This document shows positions 1 to 10,839 of a stretch of 64,000 nucleotides of DNA, one piece after another. Position numbers and translations under genes: made by a program. The notes under the pieces were generated by a model that was not told where the DNA came from, ran no database searches, and saw only the letters and a program-made list of their open reading frames with translations. The DNA comes from Novosphingobium colocasiae. Its GTDB lineage: Bacteria > Pseudomonadota > Alphaproteobacteria > Sphingomonadales > Sphingomonadaceae. Location: assembly GCF_014652555.1 (NCBI RefSeq), contig NZ_BMZA01000002.1, forward strand, positions 372,001 through 436,000. Reading direction: 5' to 3'. The number at the start of each line of letters is the position of its first letter. Position 1 is the first letter of the stretch.

Positions 1-180
1 GGCACGACCACGACCTCGGGCGGCACCACCACCACTTCGGGTGGCACGACGACCACTTCGGGCGGCACCACCACCACGAGCTCGGGCGGCACCGCCGTTC
101 CCGAACCGGGCATGCTGGGCATGATGGGCATGGGCCTCCTTGGCCTGGCATACGCCCGCCGCCGCAAGACCCGCGCCTGA
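1..180 (+). CDS. C-terminal end of a PEP-CTERM sorted exoprotein (partial)
   Basis: The gene enters from the left edge; 59 residues are visible. They comprise four tandem copies of a Gly-Gly-Thr-Thr-Thr-Thr-Ser unit, then VPEPG, a short hydrophobic stretch rich in Gly/Met/Leu, and a basic tail (RRRK). This is the tripartite PEP-CTERM signal, recognised in the inner membrane by an exosortase that cleaves it and releases the protein to the cell surface. The Thr/Ser-rich repeat is a plausible glycosylated stalk. The function of the missing N-terminal part cannot be judged. The gene is convergent with the TPR lipoprotein gene that follows. Confidence 0.85.
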   Translation, partial: GTTTTSGGTTTTSGGTTTTSGGTTTTSSGGTAVPEPGMLGMMGMGLLGLAYARRRKTRA

Positions 181-298
181 CATATTCGCCGCCGGACGGC
201 CGCGCCCATCGCGGTCTCCGGCTCGCGAGGACATGATGGCCCGCCGCTCCCGAAATTGACGGGTGCAGCGTCCTCCGGCGATAACGGCCGCTACCGGT

Positions 299-1822
299 TC
301 AGCCGGTGGCGGCCTTTGCCTTTCTGAGATCGCTGGCGATCACCGGATTGCCTGGATCGCCCGCCGCCGCGCTTTCCAGCAGCCTGCGCGCGGTGGCGAG
401 GTCCTGCCCGCCTTGCAACCGCACATGGCCGGCGAGGAACTGGAAGTCCGGGCTGTCAGGGGCCAGTGCCAGCGCCCGATCGGCATAACCGATTGCCTGC
501 GCGGTGCGCCCCAGCCCGCTCGATCCCAGCGCCATGCGCTTGAGCACTTCGGGGTCGCTGCCATCGCCCAGCATCCGGCCATAGACATCGAGCACCGCCG
601 CCCAGTCCTGCCGCATCACCGCAGTATCGCCCCGCGCCAGCAGTGCGCCGAGCGCCTTGAGCCGTGCCGGGTCGAGCCGCTCGCGCAGCCCATCGGCTTC
701 CGGCGCGCCTGAAGCGCGGGCGGCCTTCTCGGCGGCGACCAGCATTTCTGGCCGGGCCAGCGGGCTCATCGCCAGCGGACGCAGCGTGGCCCAGGCATCG
801 TCGGGATCGCCGCAGGCCAGTTGCGCCTCGCCCAGCATCATGCGCGAATAGGGATTGCCTGGCAGCAGCAGCGTCGCCCGCTTGAACAGCATCCGGGCCT
901 GCTCCGAAAAGCCCAGCCGCAAAAGCGCCTCGCCATAGCGCATGCCAAGGCCTGACGATGGGTCAAGGTCGGCCTCGCGCCCCTGCAAGCCCACCCTGAT
1001 CTTTTCCCATTCCCCCTTTTCGGCGAGGAGCTGGTACTTCAGGTCTTCCGCCTCGGCATTGTCGGGATCGAGTTTGGCCGCCGCATCGACCTGCTTCGCC
1101 GCTTCATCGACCTGCCCTTTGGCATCGAGCTGGTTGGCCAGCGCGAGCAGCGGCTCCACCCGATCCGGGAACGCCGCCACTACCGCGCGGTAGGCTGCGA
1201 TAGCCTTGTCCACCTGCCCGCGCGCCGCAGCGATATCGCCGGCAAGGACCTGCGTTTCGAACGAGTTGGGGGCCATCCGCTGCAAGCGCTGGCGGATGCG
1301 ATCGGCGAGAACCAGATCGTTCTGCGCCAAGGCAAAGCGAGCGTAGGCACCGGCCAGATCGGGATCATCCCCCTTGGCCATCCCGCGCTCGAACGCGGCC
1401 TTGGCCTTGCCGTCGTCGCCCAGCGCCAGATAGGCATCGGCGCGGATGCGCAGCGCTTCCAGCGTATCGTCGTTGCCCATCAGGGCCAGCGCCTTGTCCG
1501 GTGCCTTGCGCATCAGCGCCACCCGCGCCCGGATGCGCTGCACCTCAGGGCCCTTGGCACCGGCCCGGTCCAGCCGGCCTAGCACGTTTTCGGCCCCGTC
1601 CGGGTCGCCGAGCTGAAGCTGGGTCCGCGCCAGCAGGATCAGCATCCGGTGGTTGCCCGGTTGCTCGTCGAGCGCGGCGATAAGCTGCGAGCGCGCCGCC
1701 TTGTAATCTTCGGCGCTGAAATCCTCCTGCGCCTTGGCGAACAGCGTCTCCGGGCTGTCGCCGCAGCCGCTCAGCGCGCAGAGCGCCAGTAACGGGGGGA
1801 TGAATGGGAAAGGAATACGCAT
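299..1822 (-). CDS. TPR-repeat lipoprotein
   Basis: A 508-residue protein starting MRIPFPFIPP, with a lipobox ending in LSGC (Cys20), so probably a lipid-anchored periplasmic protein. The rest is a run of degenerate tetratricopeptide repeats (A-L-G pairs such as QLGDPDGAENVLGRL and ALAPDSPDFQFLAGHV), i.e. a helical scaffold for protein binding. The longer open frame upstream (to 1903) is rejected because it would bury the signal peptide. It lies next to a PEP-CTERM protein gene. PrsT-type TPR lipoproteins belong to exosortase systems but are usually longer, so a PEP-CTERM role is only a possibility. No enzymatic motif is visible. Confidence 0.8.
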   Translation of the reverse strand: MRIPFPFIPPLLALCALSGCGDSPETLFAKAQEDFSAEDYKAARSQLIAALDEQPGNHRMLILLARTQLQLGDPDGAENVLGRLDRAGAKGPEVQRIRARVALMRKAPDKALALMGNDDTLEALRIRADAYLALGDDGKAKAAFERGMAKGDDPDLAGAYARFALAQNDLVLADRIRQRLQRMAPNSFETQVLAGDIAAARGQVDKAIAAYRAVVAAFPDRVEPLLALANQLDAKGQVDEAAKQVDAAAKLDPDNAEAEDLKYQLLAEKGEWEKIRVGLQGREADLDPSSGLGMRYGEALLRLGFSEQARMLFKRATLLLPGNPYSRMMLGEAQLACGDPDDAWATLRPLAMSPLARPEMLVAAEKAARASGAPEADGLRERLDPARLKALGALLARGDTAVMRQDWAAVLDVYGRMLGDGSDPEVLKRMALGSSGLGRTAQAIGYADRALALAPDSPDFQFLAGHVRLQGGQDLATARRLLESAAAGDPGNPVIASDLRKAKAATG

Positions 1823-1960
1823 GCGCCGCGAATCTACCGCCGCTTGCGTGAAGTTTCCGTCAACCGCCGGCAATTTTCGCGCGAACTGGTCAAGCCGCGC
1901 CAAGGCGGCTATGGGCGCGCCTCGTTACCAATATACCAATCACCAGTACCGGAGTGCATG

Positions 1961-3061
1961 ATGGGTTTCCGTTGCGGAATCGTGGGCCTGCCCAATGTCG
2001 GCAAGTCGACCTTGTTCAATGCCCTGACCGAAACCCAGGCGGCGCAGGCGGCGAACTATCCGTTCTGCACGATCGAGCCCAACGTCGGCCAGGTCGGCGT
2101 GCCCGATCCCCGGCTGGACAAGCTGGCGGCCATCGCCGGATCGGCCAAGATCATCCCCACCCAGCTATCGTTCGTCGATATCGCCGGCCTCGTGCGCGGC
2201 GCATCGAAGGGCGAAGGGCTCGGCAACCAGTTCCTCGGTAACATCCGCGAGGTGGACGCGATCGTTCATGTCCTGCGCTGCTTCGAGAACGATGACATCC
2301 AGCACGTCGAGAACCGGGTCGATCCCATCGCCGATGCCGAGACGGTGGAAACGGAACTGCTGCTCGCCGACCTCGAAAGCCTCGAAAAGCGCGTGCCCGC
2401 GGCCCAGAAGAAGGCCACCGGCGGCGACAAGGAAGCCAAGCTGACCGCCAGCGTGCTGGGCCAGGCGCTGGAACTCCTGCGCGAAGGCAAGCCCGCCCGG
2501 CTCACCGTCCCCAGGGACGAAGAAGAGGCCCGCGTGTTTCAGCAGGCGCAATTGCTGACCGCCAAGCCGGTGCTTTACGTCTGCAATGTCGAGGAAGAGG
2601 CGGCGGCCGAAGGCAATGCCTTTTCCGCCCGCGTGTTCGAAAAGGCAGCGGCGGAAAACGCCACTGCGGTGATCGTCTCCGCCGCGATCGAGGCCGAACT
2701 GGTTGGGATGGAGCCGGACGAACGCATGGTGTTTCTGGAGGAGATGGGCCTGCACGAAACCGGCCTCGCCCGCATCATCCGCGCCGGCTACGAGCTGCTC
2801 GGCCTGCTGACGTTCTTCACCGTCGGCCCCAAGGAAGCGCGCGCCTGGACGGTTCACAAGGGTGCCAAGGCTCCCGAGGCCGCGGGCGAAATCCACTCTG
2901 ACATGCAACGCGGCTTCATCCGCGCCGAAACCATCGCCTTTGACGATTACACCGCGCTAGGCGGCGAAACCGCCTGCAAGGACGCCGGCAAGCTGCGCCA
3001 GGAGGGCAAGGAATACCTCGTCCACGACGGCGATGTGATGCATTTCAAGTTCAACGTCTAA
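1961..3061 (+). CDS. ychF: Redox-regulated ATPase/GTPase YchF (Obg family)
   Basis: A 366-residue protein, the normal length for YchF/OLA1. It opens with [17 protein letters not shown] (G1 P-loop), followed by the G3 region [20 protein letters not shown] and a C-terminal TGS domain ([16 protein letters not shown] at the end). YchF binds ribosomes, prefers ATP over GTP, and takes part in stress and translation control in the cytosol. Two adjacent ATGs occur at 1958 and 1961. The second is chosen because GGAG at 1951-1954 then has 6 nt spacing and the protein matches family length. It is divergent from the TPR lipoprotein gene and appears to be monocistronic. Confidence 0.97.
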   Translation: MGFRCGIVGLPNVGKSTLFNALTETQAAQAANYPFCTIEPNVGQVGVPDPRLDKLAAIAGSAKIIPTQLSFVDIAGLVRGASKGEGLGNQFLGNIREVDAIVHVLRCFENDDIQHVENRVDPIADAETVETELLLADLESLEKRVPAAQKKATGGDKEAKLTASVLGQALELLREGKPARLTVPRDEEEARVFQQAQLLTAKPVLYVCNVEEEAAAEGNAFSARVFEKAAAENATAVIVSAAIEAELVGMEPDERMVFLEEMGLHETGLARIIRAGYELLGLLTFFTVGPKEARAWTVHKGAKAPEAAGEIHSDMQRGFIRAETIAFDDYTALGGETACKDAGKLRQEGKEYLVHDGDVMHFKFNV

Positions 3062-3106
3062 GGATTATCCGGGAGCGCGGGCGCGCCGCGTGACCCGTGG
3101 CAAGTC

Positions 3107-4087
3107 TCAATCCGGCTCGCCCCTCAGGTTGCCGCGCTCCCCGACGCCTTCCGGCTCCACCGGAACGCTGTGTTCCCACTCCGCAGGTTCGGATTCCTTG
3201 CGGCCGAACAGCGCCATGACCCGCTTGCGCAAGAATGCGAAACCGGCGACAACGGCGAGCAGGATCGGCTTGAGGAACTTGAGCAGGATCGCCAGAAAGC
3301 CAAGCTTCTTGGCGGCGGCAACGCCGACTCCGGCGGCGATCAGGCCGGCGACCCCGTAATCAGCCTTCTTGTCGGTCGAGGCATCGTAATCGGCATAGCG
3401 CGCGCCCGGATCGAACGCGGCATGGGCGGTGAAAGCATGCGCCGCCTGGCGGATCGAGGGCAACTGCGCCATCGACGAGACAAAGTTGATGCTCAGCACG
3501 CCTTTGCGGCCCAGCGTGCGCACATCGTAGTTGAGGGTGTGTGCCTGCGTATCATCGAAGGTCAGGTCCTGTGCCCAGATGACCGAGTGCGTGGCCGGGT
3601 CATATTTGGGCTGTTCTGCCCAACCGGCCAGATGGATGCCCGTATAGCCCTGTCTTTTCCGTTCGGCATTACGATCCGCCTCACCCTCGCGCATCTGGCC
3701 GAGCAGTTCGTTGTAGTCGACATCGGCGGCGTCATCATCGGACACGAACCCGCTGTCTTCGTAAGTGACAACCGCCCCCCAGCCATCCGATATCGGCGAA
3801 GCGCTGGCCGGCATCACGATGCCCAGAACATTCGTGGCCGCTTCCGGCGGATTGCCCCAGATATCGACGAGGATCTTGCGGGCATCGTCCCTGCCGTAGA
3901 AATCGTATGCGGTGCCGAGATCGAGCGTGGCCGATGCCTGGTCGATCGCGATCCGACCCTGTTGCGGATGAAGTGACTTGACTGCTGCCACCATTTGCGG
4001 CGGCAATTGGCCTTGCGGTGCCGCTGCGTTTGCCGGGGTGAGCGCGGTCATCGCCAAGAGTACCGCAAGAAAACGCATGCTCTTCAT
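3107..4087 (-). CDS. DUF2167 domain membrane protein
   Basis: A 326-residue protein with an N-terminal signal sequence (MKSMRFLAVLLAMTALTPANAAA). A long extracytoplasmic domain typical of DUF2167 follows, with an ILVDIWGNPP segment and the central DGWGAVVTYEDSGFVSDDDA motif. Near residues 270-310 there are two hydrophobic helices, then a charged tail. The family is widespread in proteobacterial envelopes and has no known function. The ATG at 4087 is preferred over an upstream GTG at 4111 because it gives the better signal peptide. It is convergent with ychF and tail-adjacent to nothing that suggests a pathway. Confidence 0.85.
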   Translation of the reverse strand: MKSMRFLAVLLAMTALTPANAAAPQGQLPPQMVAAVKSLHPQQGRIAIDQASATLDLGTAYDFYGRDDARKILVDIWGNPPEAATNVLGIVMPASASPISDGWGAVVTYEDSGFVSDDDAADVDYNELLGQMREGEADRNAERKRQGYTGIHLAGWAEQPKYDPATHSVIWAQDLTFDDTQAHTLNYDVRTLGRKGVLSINFVSSMAQLPSIRQAAHAFTAHAAFDPGARYADYDASTDKKADYGVAGLIAAGVGVAAAKKLGFLAILLKFLKPILLAVVAGFAFLRKRVMALFGRKESEPAEWEHSVPVEPEGVGERGNLRGEPD

Positions 4088-4167
4088 CACTGCCCCCACA
4101 CCCAATTTCACATATCGAGGGTGACGGCATTTGCTCCTGTGTCAACTCGTTACAGAATTGTCACAGA

Positions 4168-5976
4168 CTATTTCCGCCCGAACAGCTTCTCGATATCGCC
4201 GTGGGCCAGCTTCACCCAGGTGGGTCGGCCATGGTTGCACTGCCCCGAACGCGGCGTGCGCTCCATCTCGCGCAAGAGGGCGTTCATTTCGGCGACCGAC
4301 AGCACCCGCCCGGCGCGCACGGAGCCGTGGCAGGCCATTGTCGCCAGCACCAGTTCCAGACGCTCGCCCAGCAGCAGCGCGTCGCCGTTCTTCGCCAGAT
4401 CGTCGGCCACATCGCGCACCAGCGCGGCCGCATCGCTCTTGCCCAGTACCGAAGGCACGGCGCGAACCAGCACGGCGGCGGGGCCGAACCGTTCCAGCAC
4501 CAAGCCGAATTCCGCCAGCGCGCCGGCCTTGTCCTCCAGCGCGTCGCAGGCGGCTTCTTCCAGTTCGACCACTTCGGGCAGCAGCAGGGCCTGGCTGCGC
4601 ACCATGGCATCCTGCGCACCGGCAGCCTTCAGCCGTTCCAGGACCAGCCTTTCGTGCGCGGCGTGCTGATCGACCAACACCAGACCGTCCTGAGCCTCCG
4701 CCACGATATAGGTGCCCGCCACTTGCCCGCGCGCGACGCCCAGCGGATAAGAGAGCGCCGGCTCATCCGCTTCGGCGACAGGCTCGGCCCGCGCGGCCGG
4801 TTCGGCCATCACCCCGGCGTCGTATCCCCGCCAGGTGCTTCCCGCTTCGCTCAGCCGTGATGGCGCGGGCGCGTATTCGCGGGCGAACAGCGAGGACAGC
4901 GCGGGCGCGGGGGGCGGCGTCGGCGAAGCGAGCGGCTCTGCCTGCCAGCGCCCCATGGCCTCCTGGCTGGGGGCCTGCGCGCTCTTCTGCCCCGCTCCTT
5001 CGAGCGCATGGCGCAGCGCGCCGACGAGGAATCCGCGCACGAAGGCGGGATCGCGAAAGCGCACCTCGGTCTTGGCTGGGTGCACGTTGACGTCCACCTC
5101 GTCGGGCGGAATGTCGAGGAACAGCGCCAACACCGCATGGCGATCGCGCGCCAGCATGTCGGAATAGGCCCCGCGCACCGCCCCCACCAGCAGCCGGTCC
5201 TTCACCGGCCGGCCGTTGACGAACAGGTACTGGTGATCGGCAACGCCCCGGTTGTAGGTCGGCAGGCCCGCCACCCCGGTCAGTCGCGAAGTCCCGCGTT
5301 CGGCCTCGATCAGCACGCCGTCCTCGGCCAGTTCGCGGGCGATCAGCCGGGCCACCCGCGATGCCAGCGCCTCGTCAGGCTGCACCGCCAGCGCGCGGCG
5401 GCCATCATGTTCCAGGACAAAGCCGATGTCCGGCCGGGCCATCGCCAGCCGGCGCACCACGTCCTGGCAGGCGGCATATTCGGAGCGCGCGCTGCGCAGG
5501 AACTTGCGCCTGGCAGGCACTTTGGCGAACAGCGCCTCGCAGCGGATGCGAGTACCGGGCGGCAGCGCGGCGGGTTCATCGGCGGTGACCTGCCCGTGAT
5601 CGACGACCCGCTTCCACCCTTCGGCGCTTTCGCGCGGGCGGCTTTCCACGGTCAGCCGGGCCACCGAGGCGATCGACGGCAGCGCTTCCCCGCGAAATCC
5701 CATCGTGGTAACCCGCTCGATATGCTCGTCGGGCAGCTTCGAGGTGGCGTGGCGTTCCAGTGCCAGCGCGATCTCGTCAGGGCGCATGCCGCAGCCGTCG
5801 TCGGTCACCTCGATCATGTCGAGCCCGCCGTTGGACAGGCGAACGGTGATCTGCCGCGCCCCGGCATCGATCGCGTTCTCCACCAGTTCCTTGAGCGCGG
5901 ACGCCGGGCGTTCGACGACTTCGCCGGCGGCGATGCGGTTGACGAGGTGTTCGGGCAGGCGACGGATCGTGGGCAT
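4168..5976 (-). CDS. mutL: DNA mismatch repair protein MutL with endonuclease motif
   Basis: A 602-residue protein. The GHKL ATPase N-terminus shows GEVVERPASALKELVENAID (ATP-binding Asn), DDGCGM and TMGFRGEALPSIASV. The C-terminal dimerisation domain carries DQHAAHERLVLE from about residue 436, a perfect DQHA(X)2E(X)4E metal-binding endonuclease motif. ACHGSVRAGR and QCNHGRPTW complete the site (the usual CPHGRP is CNHGRP here). MutL couples MutS mismatch recognition to strand removal, and the motif implies it nicks DNA itself, as in bacteria without MutH. The start at MPTIRR (5976) is chosen because the extra upstream frame lacks conservation. Confidence 0.97.
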   Translation of the reverse strand: MPTIRRLPEHLVNRIAAGEVVERPASALKELVENAIDAGARQITVRLSNGGLDMIEVTDDGCGMRPDEIALALERHATSKLPDEHIERVTTMGFRGEALPSIASVARLTVESRPRESAEGWKRVVDHGQVTADEPAALPPGTRIRCEALFAKVPARRKFLRSARSEYAACQDVVRRLAMARPDIGFVLEHDGRRALAVQPDEALASRVARLIARELAEDGVLIEAERGTSRLTGVAGLPTYNRGVADHQYLFVNGRPVKDRLLVGAVRGAYSDMLARDRHAVLALFLDIPPDEVDVNVHPAKTEVRFRDPAFVRGFLVGALRHALEGAGQKSAQAPSQEAMGRWQAEPLASPTPPPAPALSSLFAREYAPAPSRLSEAGSTWRGYDAGVMAEPAARAEPVAEADEPALSYPLGVARGQVAGTYIVAEAQDGLVLVDQHAAHERLVLERLKAAGAQDAMVRSQALLLPEVVELEEAACDALEDKAGALAEFGLVLERFGPAAVLVRAVPSVLGKSDAAALVRDVADDLAKNGDALLLGERLELVLATMACHGSVRAGRVLSVAEMNALLREMERTPRSGQCNHGRPTWVKLAHGDIEKLFGRK

Positions 5977-6112
5977 TGGGGTTTTGAACTCCGGCACCGG
6001 CCTATAACGATCAAACGCCCGCTTTTCGAGACGGGGCCCGGAGAAATCCCCCCTGCAATCGTCACAAAATTTTGGCGTTTGACGATCCCTTGCGTTAAGG
6101 GGTCCGATCTGA

Positions 6113-7225
<1,113 letters not shown>

Positions 7226-7289
7226 GGATTCGCAATCCCGGCCATGCGCAGGGGTGCCGTGGCCGCATGACCAAGAGAGGGCACAGCGC

Positions 7290-8192
7290 ATGGCCGCGCC
7301 TGTGAACCGGCGCTTCGGGTCTTCCCGAAAGGCGCAGTATTCGACGTTTTTCGGCTATGCCGCTGGCGTGCTCGGGGCGATCCTGGGCGCGGTGCTGGTG
7401 ATCGTCTCGCTGGTCAACCCGGATGCGTTCTCGGGCCTGCGGTCGTGGGCGGCTGACGCCGCCAGTCCCGCTGCCGGGGTGACCGCTGAAGCCCGCAGCG
7501 CCGGCGGCAATGCCGTGTCGATCGTCAGCGGCTTCCTGCAAACCGGCAGCCGCAACGCAAAGATGCAACGCGAACTGGCCGAAGCAAAAGTGCGGCTGGT
7601 CGAAGCGGACGCGGTTCGCGAAGAGAACCGCCGGCTCAAGCGCCTGCTCGGCCTGTCGGAAGAAAACGCCGGGACGGTGACCGCTGCCCGGATGACCGGA
7701 TCGACGAGCGCCGGCACCCGCCGCATCGCGACGCTGGACAGCGGACGTGACAAAGGCATCGCCCCCGGCATGCCGGTGCGCGCGCCGCTCGGCCTCGTCG
7801 GCCGCATCCTCGATGTCGGTGCCACCAGCGCGCACGTGCTGCTCATCACCGATGGCGAAAGCCTGGTCCCGGTGCGGCGCGCGCGCGATGGCGTGCCGGC
7901 GTTCGCGCAGGGCAACGGCGATGGCACCTTGCGCATCCGCCTTATCAACCTGGGCATCAACCCGCTGAAAAAGGGCGACATGCTGGTCACGTCAGGCTCC
8001 GGCGGACTGTATCGCCCCGACACCCCGATCGCGATGGTCGACAGGGTTCTGCGCGATGGCGCGATCGCCCGCGTACTGAGCAATCCCGGCGATGCGGACT
8101 ATGTGCTGGTCGAACGCGCCTGGGCCCAGGTCGCACCTGCACCGACCGCAGCGCCATCCACCGCGCCGCCGACCGAAGCCGCAGCGCGATAA
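7290..8192 (+). CDS. mreC: Rod shape-determining protein MreC
   Basis: A 300-residue protein. There is a short cytoplasmic N-terminus, one membrane helix (about residues 20-45), a coiled-coil region (MQRELAEAKVRLVEADAVREE) and then the periplasmic beta-barrel pair typical of MreC (LDSGRDKGIAPGMPV, GLVGRILDVG, GDMLVTSGSGGLYRP). The tail is Pro/Ala/Thr-rich. MreC joins MreB/MreD to PBP2 and activates the rod synthase. The start at 7290 follows AGAGAGG with suitable spacing; a GTG at 7254 is also in frame. Its stop overlaps the mreD start by one base, indicating translational coupling. Confidence 0.95.
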   Translation: MAAPVNRRFGSSRKAQYSTFFGYAAGVLGAILGAVLVIVSLVNPDAFSGLRSWAADAASPAAGVTAEARSAGGNAVSIVSGFLQTGSRNAKMQRELAEAKVRLVEADAVREENRRLKRLLGLSEENAGTVTAARMTGSTSAGTRRIATLDSGRDKGIAPGMPVRAPLGLVGRILDVGATSAHVLLITDGESLVPVRRARDGVPAFAQGNGDGTLRIRLINLGINPLKKGDMLVTSGSGGLYRPDTPIAMVDRVLRDGAIARVLSNPGDADYVLVERAWAQVAPAPTAAPSTAPPTEAAAR

Positions 8193-8743
8193 TGTTCGAC
8201 GGCCTGTTCGCGCGCGGCGAAAGCGAAAAGCCACGGATCAACCGGGCCCCCTCCCCCGTCCTGGCACGCGGCGTGCCGTGGCTCACGGTCATGCTGTGCT
8301 CGATGGTGCCGGGCTGGCTCCTGATCGCGTCGGCACCGGTGCTGCCCCCGTTCGGGTTCCTCGCCTTCGTCGCCTGGGTGCAGTTGCGCCCCGGTCTGTT
8401 GCCGATCTGGGCCGGGCTGCCGCTCGGCCTGTTCGACGATCTGTTCAACGGCCAGCCGTTCGGCAGTTCGGTGCTGCTGTGGTCGCTCAGTTCCAACCTC
8501 CTCGATTATGTCGAGCGCAAGCTGCCCTGGCGCAATTTCCTGACCGAATGGCTGGTCGCGACGGCGCTGATCGCTGCTTATCTGCTGGCCGGCGCGCTGC
8601 TCGCCCATCTTGACGGCGGGGCAGCCACCGCCAGCGTACTGGCCCCGCAGATCGTCATCGCCACGCTGGCTTACCCGATCGTCGCCCGCGCGGTCGGCAC
8701 GGCGGACCGGTTCCGGCTGCGCCCGATCATGGTCGTGCGATGA
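8192..8743 (+). CDS. mreD: Rod shape-determining protein MreD
   Basis: A 183-residue, highly hydrophobic protein with about five predicted membrane helices (for example VMLCSMVPGWLLIAS, PFGFLAFVAWVQL, ATALIAAYLLAGALLA). It sits in the conserved mre position between mreC and the PBP2 gene. MreD is the least conserved member of the elongasome, so the assignment leans on context as well as on length and topology; the motif around LPIWAGLPLGLFDDLFNGQPFG is typical. The start ATG overlaps the mreC stop (TAATG) and the stop overlaps the mrdA start (ATGA). Confidence 0.93.
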   Translation: MFDGLFARGESEKPRINRAPSPVLARGVPWLTVMLCSMVPGWLLIASAPVLPPFGFLAFVAWVQLRPGLLPIWAGLPLGLFDDLFNGQPFGSSVLLWSLSSNLLDYVERKLPWRNFLTEWLVATALIAAYLLAGALLAHLDGGAATASVLAPQIVIATLAYPIVARAVGTADRFRLRPIMVVR

Positions 8744-10839
8744 AGTTCCGCTTCAACTTCCAGCGCCATGTCACGCAAGGCATGCTGCGCAACAGCTATG
8801 ACCGGCGCACAATGGTGGTCGGCGCGATCCAGGGCGGGATCGGCGTGCTGCTGGCGACGCGGCTGGGGTACCTCTCGATCCTCCAGAACGAGAAGTACAA
8901 GCTGGAATCCGAAAGCAACCGGGTCAACCTGTCGCTGATCCCGCCGCGCCGCGGCTGGATACTCGATCGCCATGGCACGCCGCTGGCATCCAACCGTGCC
9001 GATTTTCGCGTCGATGTGATCCCGGAACGGATGGCGACGCCACACGAAACCATCGCCCAACTGGGCGAACTGCTGTCGCTGTCGCCGGTGGATCTGCAGG
9101 ACCTGCGCGACAAGATCGACAGTGCGCACGGGTTCACCCCGGTCGAAGTCGCCTCGGGCCTCCCTTGGGAACAGTTCGCCGCCGTCAGCGTCCGCCTGCC
9201 CGAGCTTCCCGGCGTGGTCACGCAGCACGGCTATTCGCGATCCTACCCGAATGGGCCCTCGGTCGCGCACCTCATCGGCTATGTCGGCGCGGCGTCTGCC
9301 GAAGACTATGAGAAGGATCGCAATCCGCTGCTCATCACGCCGGGGTTCAAGGTCGGCAAGGATGGGCTGGAAAAGGCGTTCGAAGCGAAACTGCGCGGTG
9401 TTCCGGGCGCGCGGCGATCCGAAGTTACCGCCGGCGGCAAAGTGGTGCGCGATCTGGAAACGCGCGAGGACGTGCCCGGCAGTCCGGTCAAGCTGACGAT
9501 CGACGGGCCGCTGCAGGATTTTGCCGCGCGCCGCATCGGACTCGAATCAGGCTCGGTGGTGGTGATGGATTGCCTGACCGGCGGTATTCTGGCGCTGTGC
9601 TCGATGCCCGCGTTCGATCCCAACAGCTTCGTCAACGGCATCGGCCGGCTCGAATGGAAGATGCTGAACGAGGACGATCACATCCCGCTGCTCAACAAGG
9701 CGGTGCGCGGCCTCTATCCGCCGGGCTCGACGATGAAACCGATGGGAACGCTGGCGCTGCAACTGAACGGCGTCTCGCCCGATGAGCGGGTCAGTTGCCC
9801 CGGCGGCTATCGCCTCGGCAACCGCTTCTTCCGCTGCGATGCGGTGCACGGCTCGGTCGATATGCGCGCCGCCATCGAACACAGTTGCAACACCTATTTC
9901 TGGAGCATGTCGCACCGCATCGGTTACGAGGCGTTCGCCCCGGTCGCGCGGATGTTCGGCCTCGGGCAGGAGTTCGATCTGCCCGGCACCTCGCAGCGTT
10001 ACGGCACGATCCCCGATGCGGCGTGGAAGATGAAGCGCTTCAACCAGGCGTGGACCGACGCGGATTCGCTGAACGCCTCGATCGGCCAGGGCTACGTATC
10101 GGTATCGCCGCTGCAACTGGCGGTGATGGTATCGCGGATCGCCTCGGGCCGTCCGCTCATGCCTTCGCTGTTGCTCGGCCAGCCGATGCCGGACGGCCCC
10201 GCCCTGCCCCTCACGCCCGAACAGTTCGCGGTGACGCGCGAAGGGATGTTCCGGGTGGTCAACGGATCGGGCACGGCGGGCCGCAGCCGGCTGGATCTTG
10301 ACGGTATCCAGATGGCCGGCAAGACCGGCACCGCGCAAGTCGCCAAGCTGGTCAGCCGCGGCTCGGTCGGCACGTGGAAGACGCGCGACCATGCGCTGTT
10401 CATCTGTTACGCGCCGACTGACCGGCCGCGCTATGCCATGGCGGTGGTCATCGAACACGGCACCTTCGGCGCGCGCGCCGCCGCGCCGATCGCCAAGGAT
10501 GTGATGACCTTCCTGTTCGATCCCGCCAAGGCCTGGGATTCGCTGCTGAAGCTCGAACAGTCCTGGGGCGGCACGGCGCAGGAGCGCCTGGATGCCCGCT
10601 ACAATTCCTTCGTGTCGCAATATGGTGTCAGCGCCCCCAAGGTCTCGCAGGACGCGGCCAAGGACGGCGATGTCGCTGCCGATGTGCCTGCCGATGAACC
10701 GCAGGCGGTGCAGACGGTGGTGCAGAACGTCGATGCGCCCGAACCGCTGCCCACCGTCAGCCCGCCGCCACCGCCACCGGCTACCCCCGGCCCCGTCCCG
10801 TCGGCATCCCCCTCGCTGACACCGGCCACACCGCGATGA
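8740..10839 (+). CDS. mrdA: Penicillin-binding protein 2 (elongasome transpeptidase)
   Basis: A 699-residue class B PBP. One N-terminal membrane helix is followed by the pedestal domain (RGWILDRHGTPLASNRADFR) and the transpeptidase domain with all three catalytic motifs: STMK (Ser330, Lys333), SCN in the EHSCNTYF segment, and KTG (528-530). It crosslinks new peptidoglycan during side-wall growth together with RodA. The last 60 or so residues are a Pro/Ala/Val-rich extension ending in a PPPPPPATPGP-type run, probably disordered and periplasmic. ATGA overlaps at both ends tie it to mreD and rodA. Confidence 0.97.
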   Translation: MKFRFNFQRHVTQGMLRNSYDRRTMVVGAIQGGIGVLLATRLGYLSILQNEKYKLESESNRVNLSLIPPRRGWILDRHGTPLASNRADFRVDVIPERMATPHETIAQLGELLSLSPVDLQDLRDKIDSAHGFTPVEVASGLPWEQFAAVSVRLPELPGVVTQHGYSRSYPNGPSVAHLIGYVGAASAEDYEKDRNPLLITPGFKVGKDGLEKAFEAKLRGVPGARRSEVTAGGKVVRDLETREDVPGSPVKLTIDGPLQDFAARRIGLESGSVVVMDCLTGGILALCSMPAFDPNSFVNGIGRLEWKMLNEDDHIPLLNKAVRGLYPPGSTMKPMGTLALQLNGVSPDERVSCPGGYRLGNRFFRCDAVHGSVDMRAAIEHSCNTYFWSMSHRIGYEAFAPVARMFGLGQEFDLPGTSQRYGTIPDAAWKMKRFNQAWTDADSLNASIGQGYVSVSPLQLAVMVSRIASGRPLMPSLLLGQPMPDGPALPLTPEQFAVTREGMFRVVNGSGTAGRSRLDLDGIQMAGKTGTAQVAKLVSRGSVGTWKTRDHALFICYAPTDRPRYAMAVVIEHGTFGARAAAPIAKDVMTFLFDPAKAWDSLLKLEQSWGGTAQERLDARYNSFVSQYGVSAPKVSQDAAKDGDVAADVPADEPQAVQTVVQNVDAPEPLPTVSPPPPPPATPGPVPSASPSLTPATPR

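Noticed and set aside
1..105. Short regular repeats at the left edge as a possible CRISPR array
   Set aside because: The units are contiguous 21-bp coding repeats in one open frame (GGTTTTS) with no spacers.
299..1903. TPR lipoprotein start at 1903
   Set aside because: It would place 27 extra residues before a clear lipoprotein signal peptide that starts at 1822.
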